A stretch of 64,000 nt of DNA from Terribacillus halophilus (GTDB lineage Bacteria > Bacillota > Bacilli > Bacillales > Amphibacillaceae). Below the pieces are notes generated by a model. It was not told the DNA's origin. It worked only from the letters and a program-made list of their open reading frames with translations, and ran no database searches. Positions 8,120 through 16,936 of this stretch are shown here, one piece after another (position 1 is the first letter of the stretch; each line of letters opens with the position of its first letter). The DNA lies in assembly GCF_900162685.1 (NCBI RefSeq), contig NZ_LT727827.1, positions 186,001-250,000 on the forward strand, in the 5' to 3' direction. Made by a program: the position numbers and the translations under genes.

Positions 8120-9658
8120 TTATTCCCACTCAATCGTTGCAGGTGGCTTACTTGTAATATCATACACAACGCGGTTTACGTGGTTCACTTCATTTACGAA
8201 GCGCACGGAGATACGCTCTAGTACATCCCAAGGAATACGAGCCCAGTCGGATGTCATGCCGTCGATGCTTGTTACCGCACGAATACCTAGTGTGTAGTCA
8301 TACGTACGGGCATCGCCCATTACGCCGACACTCTTGAAGCCTGGAAGCACGGTGAAGTACTGCCAAATATCACGGTCTAGTCCTGCTTTCACGATTTCTT
8401 CTTGCAGGATAGCGTCTGATTCACGTACAATTTCAAGCTTCTCTTCCGTGATTTCGCCGATCACACGGATAGCCAGTCCTGGTCCAGGGAATGGCTGACG
8501 ATGCACGATAGCATCTGGCAAGCCAAGTTCTGTTCCAAGTTCACGTACTTCATCTTTGAACAATGTTTTCAGCGGTTCAATCAATTCGAATTGCATATCT
8601 TCTGGCAGTCCGCCCACATTATGGTGGGATTTGATTGTCTGTGCTGTTTCTGTACCACTTTCAACGATATCTGTATAAAGGGTACCTTGTGCTAGGAAGT
8701 CCATGTTCTCTAGCTTAGACGCTTCATCATCAAATACGTAGATGAATTCATTACCAATGATTTTACGTTTTTGTTCCGGATCAGAAACACCTTCAAGCTT
8801 GCTCAAGAAACGCTCTTGTGCAGGCACAGCAATCAGGTTTATTTTAAATTCATCGCGGAATGTTTTCTCGACCATTGCACCTTCGTTTTTACGCAGCAAA
8901 CCGTGATCAACAAAAATACATGTTAGCTGATCGCCGATTGCTTTGTGAATCAAGGCAGCTACAACAGAAGAATCCACGCCGCCGCTCAATGCACATAGTA
9001 CATTACGATCGCCAACTTGCTGACGGATTTTTTCTGTTTCCATTTCGATGAAGTTCTCCATCGTCCATTCTGCTTTCGCATGACAAACGTCAAATACGAA
9101 CTGCTTCAGCATATGGTTGCCGTATTCGGAATGGCGTACTTCTGGGTGGTACTGCACACCGTAAAGATTGCGCTCTTTGTTGCTAATCGCTGCAACTGGG
9201 GTGGACGGGCTTGTCGCATCAACGCTGAAACCAGGTGCTGGATCAAGCACTTTATCGCCGTGGCTCATCCACACAAGCTGTGTTTCGGGTGAATCTTTAA
9301 AAATAACAGATGGATTCGTCAACGTGATCTCTGCACGGCCATATTCCCGGCTGTCTGCGCGCTGTACATTTCCGCCGAAATGCTGCGTCATTAGCTGCAT
9401 GCCGTAGCAGATACCCAATACTGGGATACCTAGCTCAAAGATTTCTTCGTCACAACGGAAACTATTCTCATCGTAAACGCTGTGCGGTCCGCCGGAAAGG
9501 ATGATACCTTTCGGGTTCATTTTGCGAATTTCATCTGCTGTGAGTCTGTGGGAATGCAATTCACTGTACACGCCGAACTCCCGGATTCTCCGTGTGATTA
9601 ATTGATTGTACTGGCTGCCAAAGTCCAGTACTAATATCATATCTGTATCGATATCCAA
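8120..9658 (-). CDS. guaA: GMP synthase (glutamine-hydrolysing)
   Basis: Converts XMP, ATP and glutamine to GMP. An N-terminal class I glutamine amidotransferase domain begins at [18 protein letters not shown] and includes the nucleophile motif GICYGMQ and the histidine motif GVQYHPEV. An ATP-pyrophosphatase loop LSGGVDSSV follows, then the C-terminal dimerisation domain ending in [10 protein letters not shown] place the start at TTG (9656-9658) because AAGGAG lies exactly nine bases before it, and the resulting 512 residues match B. subtilis GuaA (513). Upstream ATG and GTG codons in frame have poor binding sites. It is transcribed from its own promoter through a structured leader. Confidence 0.95.
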   Translation of the reverse strand: MDIDTDMILVLDFGSQYNQLITRRIREFGVYSELHSHRLTADEIRKMNPKGIILSGGPHSVYDENSFRCDEEIFELGIPVLGICYGMQLMTQHFGGNVQRADSREYGRAEITLTNPSVIFKDSPETQLVWMSHGDKVLDPAPGFSVDATSPSTPVAAISNKERNLYGVQYHPEVRHSEYGNHMLKQFVFDVCHAKAEWTMENFIEMETEKIRQQVGDRNVLCALSGGVDSSVVAALIHKAIGDQLTCIFVDHGLLRKNEGAMVEKTFRDEFKINLIAVPAQERFLSKLEGVSDPEQKRKIIGNEFIYVFDDEASKLENMDFLAQGTLYTDIVESGTETAQTIKSHHNVGGLPEDMQFELIEPLKTLFKDEVRELGTELGLPDAIVHRQPFPGPGLAIRVIGEITEEKLEIVRESDAILQEEIVKAGLDRDIWQYFTVLPGFKSVGVMGDARTYDYTLGIRAVTSIDGMTSDWARIPWDVLERISVRFVNEVNHVNRVVYDITSKPPATIEWE

Positions 9659-9860
9659 GTCTGTCCACTCCTTCATAGTTCGTTCTCTAGATATAAGCAG
9701 GTCGGGTGCAAGCACCACATTTTACCTTTATCACGTTGTGAAAAAACAGAAGCTGAATCCGCGCCATCTAGTAAGGCGGAATCCAGCAAAGGTAACGCTG
9801 TCGGCTCAAGCCTTCACCAACATCAACAGCTGAGCTGCACTTGTCTGAAGGTGCTTATTG
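9659..9860 (-). promoter_or_regulatory. Structured guaA leader RNA, probable attenuator of unknown class
   Basis: About 200 nt of leader lie between a good promoter and guaA. On the minus strand, in order: hairpin GCAC-loop-GTGC; GCTCA, GCTGTTG and GTTGG, which can pair with the later TGAGC, CGACAGC and CCGAC; hairpin CAGC-GTTACCTTT-GCTG; then a terminator-like hairpin with a U run. The competing pairings are typical of an attenuator. It lacks the purine aptamer core GTTTCTACC and the T-box core, and I cannot match it to another riboswitch class from memory. Confidence 0.5.
9741..9787 (-). terminator. Terminator-like hairpin in the guaA leader
   Basis: On the minus strand GCTGGATTCCGCC pairs with GGCGCGGATTCAGC (one mismatch and a short bulge), followed by TTCTGTTTTTT, about 85 nt before the guaA start. 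Confidence 0.65.
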
Positions 9861-9866
9861 CCTCTT

Positions 9867-9895
9867 ATTCTATCAATGAGCCTAAATGGGGTCAA
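9867..9895 (-). promoter_or_regulatory. guaA promoter
   Basis: Minus-strand TTGACC (9890-9895), a 17-bp spacer and TAGAAT (9867-9872). The -35 box overlaps the last codon of the transglutaminase gene, so guaA is transcribed independently of the upstream operon as well. Confidence 0.7.
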
Positions 9896-12084
9896 GATGC
9901 CGCTTGTTTAATTAAATTTTCCCACAATTCAACAGCATTTTCCCACAAAGGTTCGCTATTTTCGTTTCGATAGAGAATTCGCTCATACGCGGTTGTTAAT
10001 TCAGACATTCGCGTGTTGCCGTACGCTTTATCAATTGTCTGCGCGTATTCTCGCAATGTTTGTCCGGCTTGCCGCTTATAGCCTTTATGAGCCAGCAGAC
10101 GTAACAAGTAGTCATATGCTTTTTCGTATGTTTCCTCCGAACGTTCTTTTCCATACTTGCGAATGTAATAAGCTGTCAGCCATTTGTAGCGGGTTACGTA
10201 CAGAAGCAATGCCACGGCCACAAGTACGATAATTGGAATAATCCAATATAGCGGAGAAATAGCTGTGCTTGTTTCTGCTTGCACTGTTTCATTTTCTGCT
10301 TCTTCCGCTTGCGGCTCCTCCTGTTGTTGTGCAGCTGCTTCCTCTTCCTGCTCCGGTTCTGGCGTTTCTGCTTCTGGTGTTTCAGGAGCTGCATCGTCTT
10401 CGCTCGTGAATTCTGCCGGATTGCTAAAGCCTTGTGTCGGCTCGAACGGAACCCAGCCAGTCTCCGGAAAATACACTTCTACCCAAGAATGTGCATTGGC
10501 GTTTGTCACAACATAGGAGTCCATATTATCTGGAGTAGAAACATTCGGATTAGAACCCGGCTGTCCTTCGGTAAATCCTTTCACCCACCGAGCAGGAATA
10601 TCTGCCGCCCGCAGCAGCACAACCATCGCAGACGAAAAGTTATCACAATATCCAATTTTCGACTCAAATAAAAATTGGTCCACATAATCCTGGTCTTCTT
10701 CTGGTACCGGCACGTCTTGTGTTCGGTATTGGAATCCGTTTTGATTAAAGTACTGCTCGACCGCTTTTGCTTTATCGTACCGAGTAGCTTCAGAGCCTGT
10801 TATCTCCGCTGCCAGCTCTCTAACCCGATCTGGCAATGTTTCAGGCAGCTGTGTATAGCGGTTATGTGTATTTTGATCTTCAATACCAGGATCTCGCTGC
10901 AAATCCTCGATATTATATTGCGGCTCGTTAAAAGCAATCGTATACGGTTCATTCGGGTATTGTGATCGATTAAATGTTTCTACTACACCAAAATCTGAAT
11001 CCACAGCTGCCGAAACAGGATCGCTGAAAAATGTTTGCGCACCGTAAGGATACAGAAGTCGATCTAATACCTCATTTACATTTGGATATACAATGGCTTC
11101 CCGAGGCTCTGTCACTATATTTTCTTGGTAAAGGTCTAAATTCAGTAACTCTCCGCTTTGGAAGCTCTGCGGCTGAACTTGTCTCGAGCGTTCCCAGCCT
11201 TTACCCGTGTAAACATCTTTACTGTCTGCTCGCCAATAACCGCTAGCTTCGGTCGCTGCCCAAAAAGCCACGGAATTATCTTGGACAAATGGTCCGCCAA
11301 GCTGGGAATCGTCTTCGCCAAAGCCAACTTTTCGAACGCCTCCGCTGCCTGCCTCTTCGTTTTCCGTTCCCGACATCTTCTGAATGAAAGGCACGGGATC
11401 TGCCCATTGTGGCGGCAGCTTGGGGGCAGCATAACCAACTGCTGCTGACAAAACGAGCAAAGTTAGCAAAGGACCGCTCCAGAGCAGCAATCGCTTTGGA
11501 AGCTGCTGCTTTTCACCAGTTTGGTAAATCCTTATAAAAGCAGCAATCCCCATCGCAAAGAAGCTGAGCACAAAAACTCGGACAATTGGGCCGCTGCCAT
11601 CGTATGGCGTAAACGTATCCAGTACAGCAATATAAACAAATGTCATGATAATAAAAAAGAAGATTCGATTGGCTATGATAAACCAATAATACAAAAGGTA
11701 ACTCATCAGCCATAAAAGAATTAGAAACAGTAACGTTCGGAAAAATGGTGTCAGTAACGTGAACTCTCCTGTAAACAGCAGCTGCAGATTGGTTTGGATT
11801 TCATCCTGGAAAAGCGCCACCCAGCTTCCGGATAACAAGTTCTCTTCTGCTAAGATAACTTGCAGGACGGCTGCAGTAAGTACAAGCTTTAACAGGAAGC
11901 TAAGCCACCAGCGCAGTTTCAGCGCGGATAGCAGGAAACACACCGCTGTAAACAGCACAAACATTGGCAAATTGCCTGTATCACTAATCTCTTCCAGCGG
12001 ACGAAGCCACTCCCAAAATAAAAGAAATCCACATAAATAGACGAGGTAGCGAAGGCCTTGCATTTGCTTGTCTTTTCTAGGCAT
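9892..12084 (-). CDS. yebA: Membrane transglutaminase-like protein with DUF4129 tail
   Basis: A 730-residue membrane protein. The first 210 residues hold about six hydrophobic segments (TgpA N-terminal type). A large extracytoplasmic region contains a transglutaminase-like core with the cysteine in GYCDNFSSAMVVLLRA and the histidine in ANAHSWVEVYF, ending in GWVPFEPTQGF. A Pro/Glu/Gln-rich linker, one more membrane helix and a cytoplasmic DUF4129 domain close the protein. It is the third gene of yeaC-yeaD-yebA, overlapping yeaD by 8 bp. This MoxR/DUF58/transglutaminase trio is widespread and often linked to envelope maturation; the substrate is unknown. Confidence 0.88.
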   Translation of the reverse strand: MPRKDKQMQGLRYLVYLCGFLLFWEWLRPLEEISDTGNLPMFVLFTAVCFLLSALKLRWWLSFLLKLVLTAAVLQVILAEENLLSGSWVALFQDEIQTNLQLLFTGEFTLLTPFFRTLLFLILLWLMSYLLYYWFIIANRIFFFIIMTFVYIAVLDTFTPYDGSGPIVRVFVLSFFAMGIAAFIRIYQTGEKQQLPKRLLLWSGPLLTLLVLSAAVGYAAPKLPPQWADPVPFIQKMSGTENEEAGSGGVRKVGFGEDDSQLGGPFVQDNSVAFWAATEASGYWRADSKDVYTGKGWERSRQVQPQSFQSGELLNLDLYQENIVTEPREAIVYPNVNEVLDRLLYPYGAQTFFSDPVSAAVDSDFGVVETFNRSQYPNEPYTIAFNEPQYNIEDLQRDPGIEDQNTHNRYTQLPETLPDRVRELAAEITGSEATRYDKAKAVEQYFNQNGFQYRTQDVPVPEEDQDYVDQFLFESKIGYCDNFSSAMVVLLRAADIPARWVKGFTEGQPGSNPNVSTPDNMDSYVVTNANAHSWVEVYFPETGWVPFEPTQGFSNPAEFTSEDDAAPETPEAETPEPEQEEEAAAQQQEEPQAEEAENETVQAETSTAISPLYWIIPIIVLVAVALLLYVTRYKWLTAYYIRKYGKERSEETYEKAYDYLLRLLAHKGYKRQAGQTLREYAQTIDKAYGNTRMSELTTAYERILYRNENSEPLWENAVELWENLIKQAAS

Positions 12085-13315
12085 TCTGCCGCACCTCCGA
12101 TCTGTGGGCGGTTTCTTGCATTGGGTATATCTCTACTTCATGTCCAAGCTGACGAATGCCGCGAATTAAGTTGCTATCTGCTTCAGCTAGACGGCAAATG
12201 TACAACACAACAAGCAAATAGCCGCTTTGTCTTAGTGCACGCAATACCGGAAAATCACGTATATCCAACTCTGTTGTCACATAATAAACAGTAGAACCTT
12301 TTGGCTGTTTCGTGAGCTCTGCAGCAAGTGATTGTATCCGAGTAGGTTCTTGTTCATAACGAACCGTGGTCAAATGCTGCTGGACACGTTGCAGTTGTGC
12401 ACTGCCCATTGTTGCCGGCAGCCATTTGACTTCTCTGCCGATACTTAAGAAACCAACTTGTTCATTGCGGCGCTTTAGCTGCTGATAAACAGAATAGACG
12501 ATCACAATGCTGTATTCAAAAAGATCCTCCGACTGCGTTGCTGTTCTTCGATCCAAAGCCACGAGTACATCCGCACTTTTCTCTTGTTCAAATTCCTTGG
12601 TCATCATATCTTGTTTGCGCGCCGATGCTTTCCAGTCGATCCAGCTGAAACGGTCGCCTGGCGTATATTCACGGATGCCGGAAACGACATTGGTTTGTTT
12701 CGAACGAGGAGCGAAAGCGGCAGCAGCTCCCTCCTCGTACACACTTGGCGGGTTGCCGAGCATAATCTCCTTTGGCGTAGGATACACATGCAGCTGTTGC
12801 GGCAAGTCAAATATTGCCTCTTTTATAATTAGCTGAAATGGATCACCTGTACGTATACGCACGCGATACAAATGATGCTCACCGCGCGGAAGCTTGTCCA
12901 GTACATATCCAACTTGCAGTTGTTTACGGAACCCCGGGAAAAGGATATGCTGTTTCACTTGACGCGATTGCGCTGGGAGCATCGTCCCATCCGTTTTTGT
13001 TATTTTTAAGAGCGACTTGTCAAACAAATCTTCTACTTGTACATATGAAAGCGGAAAAGGAAAACGCCGACGCAAAGAAAGCTCTACTTTTACTTCACCG
13101 CCGCTTTTCACATAAGTCTTAGAAAGCGAACGATCGACATCCCAGCTTCCAATTGGGTAGAAAAGCAAGATGAGCACGTAAAGCAGAATCGGCATGTAGG
13201 CATAAAACAGGAACCAGCTGACAAATCCGCCTTGAAACATACTATAAGAAAACAGGATGCCCGCAAGCAGGATTAGGCTTCCTAACTTCATAGCAAAGCG
13301 CAATCTACCTTTCAT
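12077..13315 (-). CDS. yeaD: DUF58 protein (MoxR-associated)
   Basis: A 412-residue protein with two N-terminal membrane segments (about 10-30 and 35-53) and a cytoplasmic DUF58 region whose hallmark GDRFSWIDWKASARK lies near residue 220, before a von Willebrand A-like segment. Family members act with MoxR-type AAA+ ATPases in assembly or folding of other proteins. It overlaps yeaC by 11 bp and yebA by 8 bp, so translation of the three is coupled. The ATG is preceded by GGAGAAGGA. Confidence 0.9.
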   Translation of the reverse strand: MKGRLRFAMKLGSLILLAGILFSYSMFQGGFVSWFLFYAYMPILLYVLILLFYPIGSWDVDRSLSKTYVKSGGEVKVELSLRRRFPFPLSYVQVEDLFDKSLLKITKTDGTMLPAQSRQVKQHILFPGFRKQLQVGYVLDKLPRGEHHLYRVRIRTGDPFQLIIKEAIFDLPQQLHVYPTPKEIMLGNPPSVYEEGAAAAFAPRSKQTNVVSGIREYTPGDRFSWIDWKASARKQDMMTKEFEQEKSADVLVALDRRTATQSEDLFEYSIVIVYSVYQQLKRRNEQVGFLSIGREVKWLPATMGSAQLQRVQQHLTTVRYEQEPTRIQSLAAELTKQPKGSTVYYVTTELDIRDFPVLRALRQSGYLLVVLYICRLAEADSNLIRGIRQLGHEVEIYPMQETAHRSEVRQNA

Positions 13316-14273
13316 GTACAGATTCCTTCTCCACCGGTACCTCCACTGCTTCTAACAAACGCTGTATCAGTTTCTCCGATGTCAGCCCATCAAAACGCGC
13401 TTCCGAACGAAGCAGAACACGGTGACCAATCACGTAAGGTGCCAGCGTTTGCACATCATCTGGAATAACGTAGTCGCGATAATGGATATACGCATAAGCT
13501 TTCGCCGCCCGAACCAATGCAATAGAGCCGCGCGGACTAAGGCCAAGATATACATCTGGATGTTTGCGTGATGCTTGAGCCAAATTCACGATATACTGCT
13601 GTATTTGCTGGTCCATGTATACATTTGTTACATCCTTTTGCATTTGCAGAAGCTCATTCTTCGTCATAACAGGCTCTACTCGCGTAATCGGATGATTCGC
13701 GCCAACAGATGCAAGCATACGAAGTTCCTCGGCCGCATTCGGATAACCCATCTGAATCTTCAGCAGAAAGCGGTCCAGCTGTGCTTCTGGCAGCGGATAA
13801 GTTCCTTCATAATCAACTGGGTTTTGCGTTGCCATAACAAAAAATGGATCCGCAAGCGGCAATGCATTGCCCTCCACTGTAATGTTCTTTTCTTCCATCG
13901 CCTCCAGCAAGGAGGACTGCGTTTTCGGAGATGTACGATTGATTTCATCTGCTAAGACAATGTTGCCCAAAATGGGTCCTGGACGGAATTCAAATTCAAG
14001 CGTCTTTGGATTATAAATAGAAACACCTGTTACATCAGACGGCAATAAATCAGGTGTAAATTGAATACGTTTAAAGTCACAATCAACAGAGCGTGCAAGA
14101 GAACGCACAAGCATCGTTTTACCGACTCCAGGCACATCTTCGAGCAATACATGACCGCCAGCCAGTAAAGCCGTCAAACTTAGGATAATCGGTTCTTCTT
14201 TTCCGATAATTACTTTATTAATATTCTCTATTATCCGCGTAACAGCAGGATGATAGGTTGATAGCTTCGTCAT
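13305..14273 (-). CDS. yeaC: MoxR-family AAA+ ATPase
   Basis: A 322-residue AAA_3 ATPase. Walker A reads DVPGVGKTM (near residue 50), Walker B is LADEINR (near 105), sensor 1 lies in ATQNPVDYEGTYPLPEAQLDRF, and a C-terminal lid domain follows. I chose the ATG at 14273 because AAAGGA lies eight bases upstream; an in-frame TTG six codons earlier overlaps that site. MoxR ATPases are chaperone-like and act with a DUF58/VWA partner, here yeaD directly downstream. Confidence 0.9.
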   Translation of the reverse strand: MTKLSTYHPAVTRIIENINKVIIGKEEPIILSLTALLAGGHVLLEDVPGVGKTMLVRSLARSVDCDFKRIQFTPDLLPSDVTGVSIYNPKTLEFEFRPGPILGNIVLADEINRTSPKTQSSLLEAMEEKNITVEGNALPLADPFFVMATQNPVDYEGTYPLPEAQLDRFLLKIQMGYPNAAEELRMLASVGANHPITRVEPVMTKNELLQMQKDVTNVYMDQQIQQYIVNLAQASRKHPDVYLGLSPRGSIALVRAAKAYAYIHYRDYVIPDDVQTLAPYVIGHRVLLRSEARFDGLTSEKLIQRLLEAVEVPVEKESVHER

Positions 14274-14392
14274 AACAGCATTCCTTTCCAAGTTAAATTC
14301 GACAGAAAATTTTGGACAAGTGTTCCTTTCATGTTACCTGCCATATGAAGCATCGGCAAGCTATATACATGTAAAATTACTACAAGAATGTA

Positions 14393-14423
14393 AAGAAGGC
14401 ACACAACTGTGTGCCTTCAAAAG
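14393..14423 (-). terminator. Terminator after khtU
   Basis: GAAGGCACACA and TGTGTGCCTTC pair around a short loop just after the khtU stop, followed on the minus strand by TTT. The U run is short. Confidence 0.7.
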
Positions 14424-14425
14424 AT

Positions 14426-15643
14426 TTATGATTCACGAACTCTCTTCGGCTTGATCTCCTGCCATTTGAATAGCTTGTTCAAGAAGAGAAAGATCCATTT
14501 TGATTCCTTCGTTAGTAAAGGACCAAGAATAGCAAGGATTAGTACATATAAAGCTGAGAACGGCTGCAGCACACCCATCAATCCGCCGGCCATACCTAAG
14601 TTCGCCATAATGATGGAGAATTCACCTCGAGAAACGATGGTTAAACCAATATTTGTGGATGCTTTATGCGATAAGCCGGCGCGGCGTCCTGCAATCATGC
14701 CAGCGGCAAAGTTTCCGATAATGGTAATAACGACTGCACCTAGCGCAAGCCATACCGCATCACCAAGTGTGGTTGGGTCAATACTCAAACCAAAGCTAAA
14801 GAAGAAAATGGCCCCAAAGAAATCTCGGAACGGCACTACCAGATGCTCAATCCGTTCTCCTTGATCTGTTTCCGAGAATACTAGTCCGAGTAAGAGGGCA
14901 CCGATTGCTTCGGCAACATGAATTGTTTCCGAGAAGCCGGCGATAAAAAATAGAGAAGCAAAAACAACAATAATAAATACCTCATTAGAGGATATACGCA
15001 GAAGTTTGCTTAATAGAGGCGCCGCCTTTCGTGCGATTACAAAAAACAGCAGCATATAACCAAGTGCGATTAAGATGGATAGAATCGTTCCGCCCAAGGA
15101 GTTGGAGTCTCCTAAAATCAGGCCTGATACAGTGGATAAATAAACAGCGAGGAAGATATCTTCAAACATAATGATACCTAAGATCAGCTCCGTCTCAGCA
15201 TTACCAGTACGCCGCAGGTCGACAAGCACTTTGGCTACGATGGCGCTGGAACTAATCGTGATGATACCTGCGATGATTAAGGTCTCTTTGATCGGAAACC
15301 CGAGCAGGAACGGATAAAGAAAGCCTAATGCAAAGTTTATTCCGATGTAAATACTGCCGCCAACGACAATCGATTTACCAGATTTAATTAACTTTCCAAT
15401 CGAGAATTCGAGGCCTAAGTAGAATAAGAGAAACAGAACACCAATCCGTCCGAGAAATGCAATAATATCTTCACTGTGGACAAACTGGAGATTGATAATG
15501 CCAAGATTAGGTGCATGCGGTCCGACCAGCATCCCGATTATAATGAGAAACGGAATAATGGAGAAGTTTAACTTGTTGGCTAAAATGGCTGCGATTGCGA
15601 CTAAAACAAGCGCAGTTCCTACTTCAAAAACTAAATGATCCAT
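14426..15643 (-). CDS. khtU: K+/H+ antiporter, CPA2 family transport subunit
   Basis: A 405-residue integral membrane protein with about 12 transmembrane helices, of the CPA2 (KefB/KhtU) type. In B. subtilis KhtU exports potassium in exchange for protons, and its gating by KhtT matters in alkaline and methylglyoxal stress. Its length is close to B. subtilis KhtU, and unlike KefB/C it lacks a fused TrkA-N domain. Its ATG is only 3 bp from the khtT stop, so the two subunits are cotranscribed and made together. Confidence 0.88.
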   Translation of the reverse strand: MDHLVFEVGTALVLVAIAAILANKLNFSIIPFLIIIGMLVGPHAPNLGIINLQFVHSEDIIAFLGRIGVLFLLFYLGLEFSIGKLIKSGKSIVVGGSIYIGINFALGFLYPFLLGFPIKETLIIAGIITISSSAIVAKVLVDLRRTGNAETELILGIIMFEDIFLAVYLSTVSGLILGDSNSLGGTILSILIALGYMLLFFVIARKAAPLLSKLLRISSNEVFIIVVFASLFFIAGFSETIHVAEAIGALLLGLVFSETDQGERIEHLVVPFRDFFGAIFFFSFGLSIDPTTLGDAVWLALGAVVITIIGNFAAGMIAGRRAGLSHKASTNIGLTIVSRGEFSIIMANLGMAGGLMGVLQPFSALYVLILAILGPLLTKESKWIFLFLNKLFKWQEIKPKRVRES

Positions 15644-15646
15644 CGC

Positions 15647-16144
15647 TTATCCCCTTTCCTTTAAAAATAGCTCATTGTTGGCGCGTTTCAAATCTGCTCG
15701 CTCACCAGAGATTACGAGTGTGTCTCCACTCTTGAATACAGAATCAACACCAGGATTAAGCTGCTTGGAGTGATCTTTCCGGATAATACCGATAATATTA
15801 ATATTGTAATTTTGGCGGATGCCAATTTCCCCGATTGTCTTCCCGATAATTGGCGCGCTCGGTCCAAGCTTATACCACTCAATTACCAGGTCATCAAATG
15901 CAACCTCAATCGTTTCCACCGCTTTCGGCTTATATGTCATCCCGCCGATTATTGAAGCAAGCTGTCTTGCTTCCGAATCTGTGAACGTCACACCGGAAAT
16001 GCTTTCTTCCCAATCATCATCATCATAGTGGTATACTTCTCTGCGGCCGTCATCATGAATAACCACCACCACTTTATCGTCATTATCCGTCATAAGCTCA
16101 AACTTCTTGCCAATACCCGGTAAATCTGATTCGCGAACATTCAT
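15647..16144 (-). CDS. khtT: Antiporter regulatory subunit with TrkA-C domain
   Basis: A 165-residue cytoplasmic protein. The N-terminal half begins NVRESDLPGIGKKFEL and contains DDGRREVYHYD, both characteristic of KhtT. The C-terminal half (about 85-160) is a TrkA-C domain with the GPSAPIIGKTIGEIGIRQ segment, the domain that binds c-di-AMP or other nucleotides in this family. Length equals that of B. subtilis KhtT. It lies between an AbrB-like gene and khtU in one operon. Confidence 0.9.
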   Translation of the reverse strand: MNVRESDLPGIGKKFELMTDNDDKVVVVIHDDGRREVYHYDDDDWEESISGVTFTDSEARQLASIIGGMTYKPKAVETIEVAFDDLVIEWYKLGPSAPIIGKTIGEIGIRQNYNINIIGIIRKDHSKQLNPGVDSVFKSGDTLVISGERADLKRANNELFLKERG

Positions 16145-16155
16145 ACACGTACCTC

Positions 16156-16374
16156 CTATTTTAGTGATTTAGCTTTCTGGACGACTTCCTTGAACTTGCT
16201 GTCGCTTAGAATTTCCTGCAAGTCATGAATAGAATCAAGATCAGCTTTTGCCATAAATACAATCCCGCATTCCTCCACAAATGCTACGTGCTCCCCTTCC
16301 TCGACGTCCAGCACTTCCCGAATATGTTTCGGCACTGTAATTTGCCCTTTTGAACTAAGCTTTGCTAATTCCAC
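16156..16374 (-). CDS. AbrB/MazE-type DNA-binding protein in the kht operon
   Basis: A 72-residue protein with an N-terminal swapped-hairpin AbrB domain; LSSKGQITVPKHIREVLDV at residues 6-24 is the family signature. The C-terminal tail (about 47-72) is helical and charged, as in transition-state or antitoxin-like relatives. No toxin gene is next to it; khtT follows 11 bp downstream, and this position differs from B. subtilis, where khtS occupies it. The start is GTG behind AGAAGGGCG. Three copies of CCTTACA in its upstream region may be its own binding sites (inference). Confidence 0.75.
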   Translation of the reverse strand: MELAKLSSKGQITVPKHIREVLDVEEGEHVAFVEECGIVFMAKADLDSIHDLQEILSDSKFKEVVQKAKSLK

Positions 16375-16398
16375 GATTTCGCCCTTCTTTCAAATATT

Positions 16399-16456
16399 CC
16401 TTACATTCTTTACTTTCCTTACAATTAAAGTTTACTAAATACTTTGTCACCTTACA
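16399..16456. repeat. Three CCTTACA repeats upstream of the AbrB-like gene
   Basis: CCTTACA occurs at 16399-16405, 16417-16423 and 16450-16456 (TGTAAGG on the coding strand). The last copy lies within a probable promoter (TTGACT, 17 bp, TTTAGT) for the kht operon. Confidence 0.45.
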
Positions 16457-16626
16457 AGTCAATCGCTTCCATTTCTGTGACTTTTCTGCTCAGCTATTCA
16501 ATTTTCTGACACATCTTTAGGCTTCCATTGCCTTTTCACTAGTCACATGGCAGCTTATCCAGTATACTATTTATAGGAACAAACGTTCTTGTTTTTTCAT
16601 TACACAACAGGGGGAATGGCTGCAAG

Positions 16627-16902
16627 ATGCAATTTCGATACGCATATACTGCAGGGAAAGAAGCAGTTGTCCGGCATGAGCTGGAGCGGAGTATTTCCAA
16701 TTATGTGCAGGAGATTATCCCAGATGCACATCGACTCTATTCAAAGAGGACTTCTTCTTCCAATAAAGGTCAGATTCGACAGGATTGGCGTAATGTCATC
16801 AACAAAGAAGGCCAAGAAATAAATCAAATCTACATTGAAATGTATAAGGAACAAGCTGATGATTCTTCCTATTACGTCGCTGATGTAGATTTAACAAAAT
16901 AA
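16627..16902 (+). CDS. Hypothetical small protein
   Basis: A 91-residue, soluble, charged protein I do not recognise. It starts at ATG 16627 behind GGGGGA and ends just before a terminator, so it looks like a real single-gene unit. The N-terminus (MQFRYAYTAGKEAVVRHELE) and tyrosine-rich tail have no membrane segment or signal peptide. An overlapping reading frame at 16589-16822 is a shadow. Confidence 0.6.
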   Translation: MQFRYAYTAGKEAVVRHELERSISNYVQEIIPDAHRLYSKRTSSSNKGQIRQDWRNVINKEGQEINQIYIEMYKEQADDSSYYVADVDLTK

Positions 16903-16904
16903 AA

Positions 16905-16933
16905 ACGATGCGGACATTCCGCATCGTTTTCTA
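16905..16933. terminator. Bidirectional terminator
   Basis: AAAACGATGCGG/CCGCATCGTTTT hairpin between convergent genes. Confidence 0.9.
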
Positions 16934-16936
16934 TAA

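Noticed and set aside
9674-9720. Upstream ATG and GTG starts for guaA
   Set aside because: No proper ribosome binding site; the TTG at 9658 has AAGGAG nine bases before it and gives the family length of 512 residues.
16156-16374. MazE-type antitoxin of a toxin-antitoxin pair
   Set aside because: No toxin-sized gene on either side; khtT follows directly.
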